From contig DAIUEV010000002.1 of assembly GCA_036844945.1 (NCBI GenBank), positions 54,568 to 118,567 of the forward strand: DNA of 64,000 bases, in the 5' to 3' direction. Shown here one piece after another: positions 60,066 through 64,000 of the stretch. A model generated the notes under the pieces. That model was not told the origin of the DNA and did not search any database. It saw only the letters and a program-made list of their open reading frames with translations. The stretch is from Palsa-461 sp036844945. Its GTDB lineage: Bacteria > Actinomycetota > Acidimicrobiia > Acidimicrobiales > RAAP-2. Position 1 is the stretch's first letter. Each line of letters starts with the position of its first letter. Both the position numbers and the translations under genes were made by a program.

Positions 60066-61073
60066 TCAGTCGGCGCCCTGGCCCCCGCTCTCCGGGTTGT
60101 CGCCGTCGCCCGCCAGCCAGGTGGTGATCCGGTCGAACACCGAGCCGATGCCGTCGCTCGCGCGCGAGAGGATCGAGCTGAACCGGGCGCGGTAGTGGGT
60201 GAAGGCCGCGTCGAACTCCGCCGAGGGAGGCGGTTCCTGGCCGCGACGCAGGTAGCTCCCCGACCGGATGCGGTCCAGCTCTCCGGCGCTGACCCAGGCG
60301 ATGAGCTCTCGCACCCGTCGGACCGGGAACGGATGGGTCGTCGTGATCTCGGCGTAGAAGCGCGAGTACCGGGCCCACGGGTCCGGCTCGCCCTCGTACT
60401 CGGTGGCCTGGCGGATGAACGCGTCCAGGTTGAGGTCGCGCACCGGGCCGCCGGCCATCCGCATCAGCGTCCGGCATAGTGCGAGCGGCTCGCCCGTGAC
60501 AATGGCGCTGGCCCGGTCGGCGGTCAGCTCCGCGGCCCGAGACCACTCGAGCAGCGCCAGGTAGAGGGCCATCAGCGGCACACCCGCCAGGGGCATCGTG
60601 CGCAACACCCCGCGCAGGATCATCTGCACCAGCTGAAAGGCGGTGGTCAGGCCGACGTGGTCGGCGAGCACGTGGCCCATCTCGTGCGCGAGCACCGCGG
60701 CCAGCTCGTCCTCCTCGTAGGACGAGAGCAGTCCCGAGCTGACGAGGGTGACCGGCGCGTTGGAGCCGATCGTGAGCCCGCTGCCGACCGGCTCCTGGGT
60801 CACGTACAGATTCGGGCACCGCTCGATGTCGAGCACATGGGCGCAACGGGTCTGCAACACCCACACCGCCGGCAGCTGATCGGTCCCGATCCTCACGCTC
60901 TGGCCGAGGAACAACTGGCGGAGCCGGCGCTCGTAGCCGTGCTCGGTGAGCATCTTGATCACTTTGTCGAGGCCCGGAACGGCGTGGATCGCGGCGGTGG
61001 CCGCACGGTCCGCCGGATGGGCGAATCCCTGGGCGCTGATCCCCGGGTACTGGGTGGCGAGCTCGATCGTCAT
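60066..61073 (-). CDS. M48-family zinc metalloprotease (HtpX/Ste24-like)
   Basis: A 335-residue protein. Zinc motif HEMGH at 130-134 with Glu182 in AAELTADRA as third ligand. LAAVLAHEMGHVLADHV and TTTHPFPVRRVREL are family regions. Only one strong hydrophobic stretch is seen (about 145-175), so it is less membrane-embedded than HtpX. ATG 61073. It likely cleaves misfolded or signal-bearing proteins. Confidence 0.85.
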   Translation of the reverse strand: MTIELATQYPGISAQGFAHPADRAATAAIHAVPGLDKVIKMLTEHGYERRLRQLFLGQSVRIGTDQLPAVWVLQTRCAHVLDIERCPNLYVTQEPVGSGLTIGSNAPVTLVSSGLLSSYEEDELAAVLAHEMGHVLADHVGLTTAFQLVQMILRGVLRTMPLAGVPLMALYLALLEWSRAAELTADRASAIVTGEPLALCRTLMRMAGGPVRDLNLDAFIRQATEYEGEPDPWARYSRFYAEITTTHPFPVRRVRELIAWVSAGELDRIRSGSYLRRGQEPPPSAEFDAAFTHYRARFSSILSRASDGIGSVFDRITTWLAGDGDNPESGGQGAD

Positions 61074-61172
61074 GGACCGTCCCTGTCTAGCCCCAGCCGG
61101 GTCCGGACGGAAGGGGGGCCGGGCCTGAGCCTGGTCCGCGTCCCGCTCCCGGTCCGTCCGGGAGGCTGACGC

Positions 61173-62120
61173 CTACTTGATGGCGAGGGCGTTGGCCGAC
61201 GACCCGATCCCGCCGCGCCCGTGCAGGGGCGCGCTCACGAGGAAGACCTCGTAGACCCCGTCCGCCGCGCAGTCGGCGGCCAGGTCCCGGGTCCACCACA
61301 GCTCGCCGAGCGCCATCCCGAACTGACCAATCAGCACCCGGTGCATGAAGCCGGTGGCGTCGGAGAAGCTCGGCGGGAACGACTCGACCGCGAAGGTGTC
61401 GGTCACGACGGCGGCCACATGGGCGTCCCAGAGGTAGCGGCACATCTCCTCACCGGCCTTGAGTCCCGGGGTGGTCATGGCCCGCACCAGCTCCGTCCGG
61501 GTCCGCATCGGCTGGTCGACGTACCAGGCGGCGAACCCGGTGTGCAGGATCAGGATGTCGCCGCTCCGGAACTCGACACCCGAGCGCTCCCGGGCCAGCT
61601 CGACGTCCTCGACGGTGAAGGTGGCGCTCGAGCCGATCTCGTAGGGCCGGCCCGCCTCCGCGAGGGCCCGCTCCATGTCGATCACGACCCCGCGGCCGGC
61701 GATGCCGTGCCGGGACCAGTGGTCGATCGTGTTGCGGCGACCGCCCGACACGTCGTCCTCGCTGGCCCCGTTGTAGAAGGCGTCGGCGGAGTAGCCGACG
61801 TGCCCGAGGGAGTCCCACTGGCTCGACGCCTGGGGGAAGAAGTTGTCGTAGACGTCGTCGAAGCCGATCGTGCCGGGAGTGTGCAGCACGCGGTGCCGCG
61901 GGACCCCGCGGGACCCGGCGATCGGGGGCGAGAACGCGTCGAGCGGGGCGTCGAGCGGGAACAGCGCGCCCCGGCGGACCAGCCGGGACGCCTCGAGCAC
62001 CCTGGCCTCGGTGAGGAGGTTGACCAGGCCGAGGTTGTCGTCGGCGCCGAAGAGGCCCCAGGCGCTCCGGCCGCCCTCCGGCGCGGCCGGCAGCTCGTCG
62101 TAGCTCGGCAGTTCGCTCAT
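61173..62120 (-). CDS. Cyclase family (kynurenine-formamidase-like) metal hydrolase
   Basis: A 315-residue swivelling-domain hydrolase. SSQWDSLGHVGYSADAFYNG holds the metal-binding motif (His and Asp), and GIAGRGVVIDMERAL and GDILILHTGF are the family's next strands. Length is longer than kynurenine formamidase and matches the 'cyclase family' of aromatic or polyketide catabolism. ATG 62120 has GGGGGGAG upstream. Divergent from the VOC gene. Confidence 0.83.
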   Translation of the reverse strand: MSELPSYDELPAAPEGGRSAWGLFGADDNLGLVNLLTEARVLEASRLVRRGALFPLDAPLDAFSPPIAGSRGVPRHRVLHTPGTIGFDDVYDNFFPQASSQWDSLGHVGYSADAFYNGASEDDVSGGRRNTIDHWSRHGIAGRGVVIDMERALAEAGRPYEIGSSATFTVEDVELARERSGVEFRSGDILILHTGFAAWYVDQPMRTRTELVRAMTTPGLKAGEEMCRYLWDAHVAAVVTDTFAVESFPPSFSDATGFMHRVLIGQFGMALGELWWTRDLAADCAADGVYEVFLVSAPLHGRGGIGSSANALAIK

Positions 62121-62227
62121 CGGTCTCCCCCCTCGGGTCCTCGGCCGCCATGACAGCAGGCGGCGCGGGTGGCTGCACGTGGGCGCCGACCTTGGCGGCG
62201 ACCCGGTCGCCCCGTCAAGATGGGTGG

Positions 62228-62599
62228 ATGCTCGACCATCTCTCGATCCAGTGTGCCGACCTGGCCCGGAGCGCCGCCTTCTACGACGCCGTCCTCGCGC
62301 CCGTCGGTGGCGTCCGGGTCATGGAGTTCCCGACCGCCATCGGCTACGGCGTCCCGCCGAACCCGGACCTCTGGATCAGCGCCCAGGACAACGGCGACGG
62401 CTTCCGGGAGTCCCACATCGCGGTGGCGGCGCCCGACCGCGCCGCGGTCCGGGCGTTCTTCGAGGCGGCCAAGGCCGTCGGCGCCGAGGTGCTCCACGAG
62501 CCGCGGCTGTGGCCGGAGTACCACCCCAACTACTACGGAGCCTTCGTCCGCGACCCGGACGGCAACAACGTCGAAGCGGTCTGCCACTCCCCCGAGTAG
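62228..62599 (+). CDS. VOC (glyoxalase-type) superfamily protein
   Basis: A 123-residue single VOC unit. LDHLSIQCADLARSAAFYDAVLAPVG is the first beta-alpha-beta module and ESHIAVAAPDRAAVRAFFEAAKA the second; YGAFVRDPDGNNVEAVCH gives the usual Glu ligand and terminal strand. His4, His in ESHIA and the Glu could bind one metal. ATG 62228. It may isomerise or open a small substrate, or confer resistance. Confidence 0.85.
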   Translation: MLDHLSIQCADLARSAAFYDAVLAPVGGVRVMEFPTAIGYGVPPNPDLWISAQDNGDGFRESHIAVAAPDRAAVRAFFEAAKAVGAEVLHEPRLWPEYHPNYYGAFVRDPDGNNVEAVCHSPE

Positions 62600-62606
62600 C
62601 CCGCGA

Positions 62607-62620
62607 GCGCGCCGGCGCGC
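62607..62620. terminator. GC palindrome between convergent VOC and SnoaL-like genes
   Basis: GCGCGCCGGCGCGC is a perfect 14-bp palindrome in the 33-bp gap between two convergent stops. The hairpin would have a very tight loop, so its role as a terminator is tentative. Confidence 0.35.
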
Positions 62621-62632
62621 CCGCCGCTCCTC

Positions 62633-63076
62633 TCAGGAGGGCCCGCCGACCCCTCCGGTGACGTCCATCTGGAGCTGGACGAGTGTGAACCTCCGGTGGG
62701 CGATCTTCCAGCCGCCGGAGGTTCTCACGAGCCGGTCGTCGTAGTACCCGACCGCCCTCGTCCCGGTCACGTTGTCCGGCCCGAGGACGAGCGCGTCGAC
62801 GTAGCTCCGGGCCCGTACCCCCTCGCGGTCCGCCTCCACCACCTGATTGGTGATCCGGTGCAACGACCGGCCGGCGGCGGCGTGGGACTGCGCCATCCAC
62901 TCGGACAGGGCATCGGCCCCGATCCAGTGGCCGATGTCGCCGTAGTCGGCGTCGCAGTCGTCGGTGAAGCAGCTCCGCACGAGAGCCCAGTCGCGGGCAT
63001 CGATTCCGGTCGCGTAGCGGACCAGCACGTCGGAGACGTCCATCCGAATGGCGAGGTTGACCTGCTCCGGCGTCAT
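62633..63076 (-). CDS. SnoaL-like (NTF2-fold) protein
   Basis: A 147-residue cone-shaped fold. VLVRYATGIDARDWALVRSCF is the standard first helices of the SnoaL_4 family, with Tyr and Asp at the usual positions of the hydration/isomerase-like pocket, and RTSGGWKIAHRRFT ends the domain. ATG 63076 overlaps the SDR stop by four bases (ATGA). It probably acts with the SDR on a hydrophobic or ring substrate. Confidence 0.85.
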   Translation of the reverse strand: MTPEQVNLAIRMDVSDVLVRYATGIDARDWALVRSCFTDDCDADYGDIGHWIGADALSEWMAQSHAAAGRSLHRITNQVVEADREGVRARSYVDALVLGPDNVTGTRAVGYYDDRLVRTSGGWKIAHRRFTLVQLQMDVTGGVGGPS

Positions 63077-63948
63077 GTGGCCGGCGTGCGGTCGTTCTGC
63101 ATGATGCCGCCGTTGCCCTGGACCATCAGGCGCACCGCCTCGTTCCGATCCACCGTCCGGAGGTACTGGGCGGTCGTCTTGAGCTGGTCACCCACGAACA
63201 AGGTGGGGCCGTCGGCGAGATTGTCGAGTGCCTCGGCCACCGTGTCCTCGACCGACATCACCCCGGCGACCGGCATCGGGTCGTCCGGATCCGCGAGGAC
63301 GCCGCGCTGGGTGAGGATCTTGCGGAGCGACGGGGTGTCCGTCATGCCCAGCACCACCGCGAGCACGTCGATCCCCTTCGGGTGCAACTCGGCCCACAGG
63401 CCCTCGGCCATCACGATGTCGAACGCCTTCGAGGCGCCGTAGGCGACCATGTACGGGCCGCCGGCCAGGCCCGCTCCCGAGGCCACCAGCACAATCGCTC
63501 CGTGTCCGCGTTCGACCATCGGGACGGCGAAGTGGTGGCACAGCCGCATCGACACGACGCAGTTGCGTTGCACGAGCGCCAGCGCAACCTCGACGGGGTT
63601 GGCGAGGAACGGCTCGTAGACCGGATCCCCTCCCGCGCAGTACATGAGGGTCCCGACCTCGAGGTCGTCGGTGGCGGCCCGGATCGTTGCGAGGGCGTCC
63701 TCCGCCGTGAGGTCCACCGCGACCGGGCGGGCTTGCACGTTCTCGAAACGGCCGGTGATGTCCCGGGCGACCTCGGCGAGCTCGGCCGGCCGCCGGGCCA
63801 GCAGCACGACACTCACGCCCCGGGCCGCGACCGCCCGCGCGTACGCGGCGCCCACGCCGTCGGAGGCACCGGCCACGACCGCCCAGGGGCCGTAGCGCGC
63901 CTCGAACGACGTCCCACCCGCGTGTCCATCGCTCTCCGGGCCCGGCAT
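63073..63948 (-). CDS. Short-chain dehydrogenase/reductase
   Basis: A 291-residue classical SDR. The cofactor site is VVAGASDGVGAAYAR (T/A-G-x3-G-x-G), with R-R after strand 2 (LLARRPAEL), suggesting NADP(H). The active site is Tyr-x3-Lys in YGASKAFD with Ser in VLVASGAG. ATG 63948 is chosen over GTG 63954 and TTG 63957. It is co-transcribed with the SnoaL-like gene, and its upstream region is cut by the window end. Confidence 0.85.
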   Translation of the reverse strand: MPGPESDGHAGGTSFEARYGPWAVVAGASDGVGAAYARAVAARGVSVVLLARRPAELAEVARDITGRFENVQARPVAVDLTAEDALATIRAATDDLEVGTLMYCAGGDPVYEPFLANPVEVALALVQRNCVVSMRLCHHFAVPMVERGHGAIVLVASGAGLAGGPYMVAYGASKAFDIVMAEGLWAELHPKGIDVLAVVLGMTDTPSLRKILTQRGVLADPDDPMPVAGVMSVEDTVAEALDNLADGPTLFVGDQLKTTAQYLRTVDRNEAVRLMVQGNGGIMQNDRTPAT

Positions 63949-64000
63949 CGGCACCAAGGTAGACAGGCCGGGAGCCGGAGGACAACGGGAGGACGCCGGG

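Overview
The window is high-GC DNA with many GTG and some TTG starts and dense 1-4 nt stop/start overlaps. Several genes point to an actinobacterium: a mycothiol-dependent formaldehyde dehydrogenase (31367-32449), an F420-type deazaflavin oxidoreductase, an Rpf-like transglycosylase-domain protein, DUF4395 and an actinobacterial PutA. The assortment would suit Acidimicrobiia or a relative, but no rRNA, tRNA or core marker is present, so that placement is inference. I see no CRISPR array, insertion sequence, prophage or tRNA.

Layout. 1-6250: a hydrolase remnant, an ABM monooxygenase, and a divergent zinc (or manganese) module: znuA-znuC-znuB-znuB on the minus strand against arsR, a His-rich protein and zur on the plus strand. 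6421-11315: a branched-chain amino-acid type ABC importer in which both permeases and one ATPase are fused into one 936-residue protein. 11797-16655: a secreted beta-helix protein, a methyltransferase and a divergent FtsH-like protease. 16656-22467: a three-gene type IV pilin operon whose 5' leader holds a class I cyclic-di-GMP riboswitch (22573-22647). 22787-26070: MenG-like methyltransferase, a membrane protein, a 6PGDH-like dehydrogenase and a TauE-type exporter. 26351-27219: a structured leader and an Rpf-like gene.

27304-33678: an oxidative/C1 block (P450, amidohydrolase, PhyH-like dioxygenase, mycothiol-dependent formaldehyde dehydrogenase, deazaflavin oxidoreductase, GNAT). 33786-38705: a MacAB-like exporter with a secreted Gly-rich protein. 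39167-43139: small secreted protein, ParB-like protein, aquaporin, glycosyltransferase, acyltransferase and FdtA-like cupin. 43136-46579: a frameshifted small gene, two small unknown proteins and three consecutive genes each with two YbjQ (UPF0145) domains. 46586-52760: SRPBCC protein, HiPIP-like protein, large LuxR-type ATPase regulator, aldo/keto reductase, SnoaL-PNPOx fusion and a lipoprotein. 53033-63948: acyl-CoA synthetase, chromate transporter, PutA, PrmC-like methyltransferase, M48 protease, cyclase, VOC protein, SnoaL-like protein and SDR.

The most notable features are the c-di-GMP riboswitch on a pilin operon whose first product carries a nine-repeat Cys-pair domain, and the compact operon of six YbjQ domains in three proteins.
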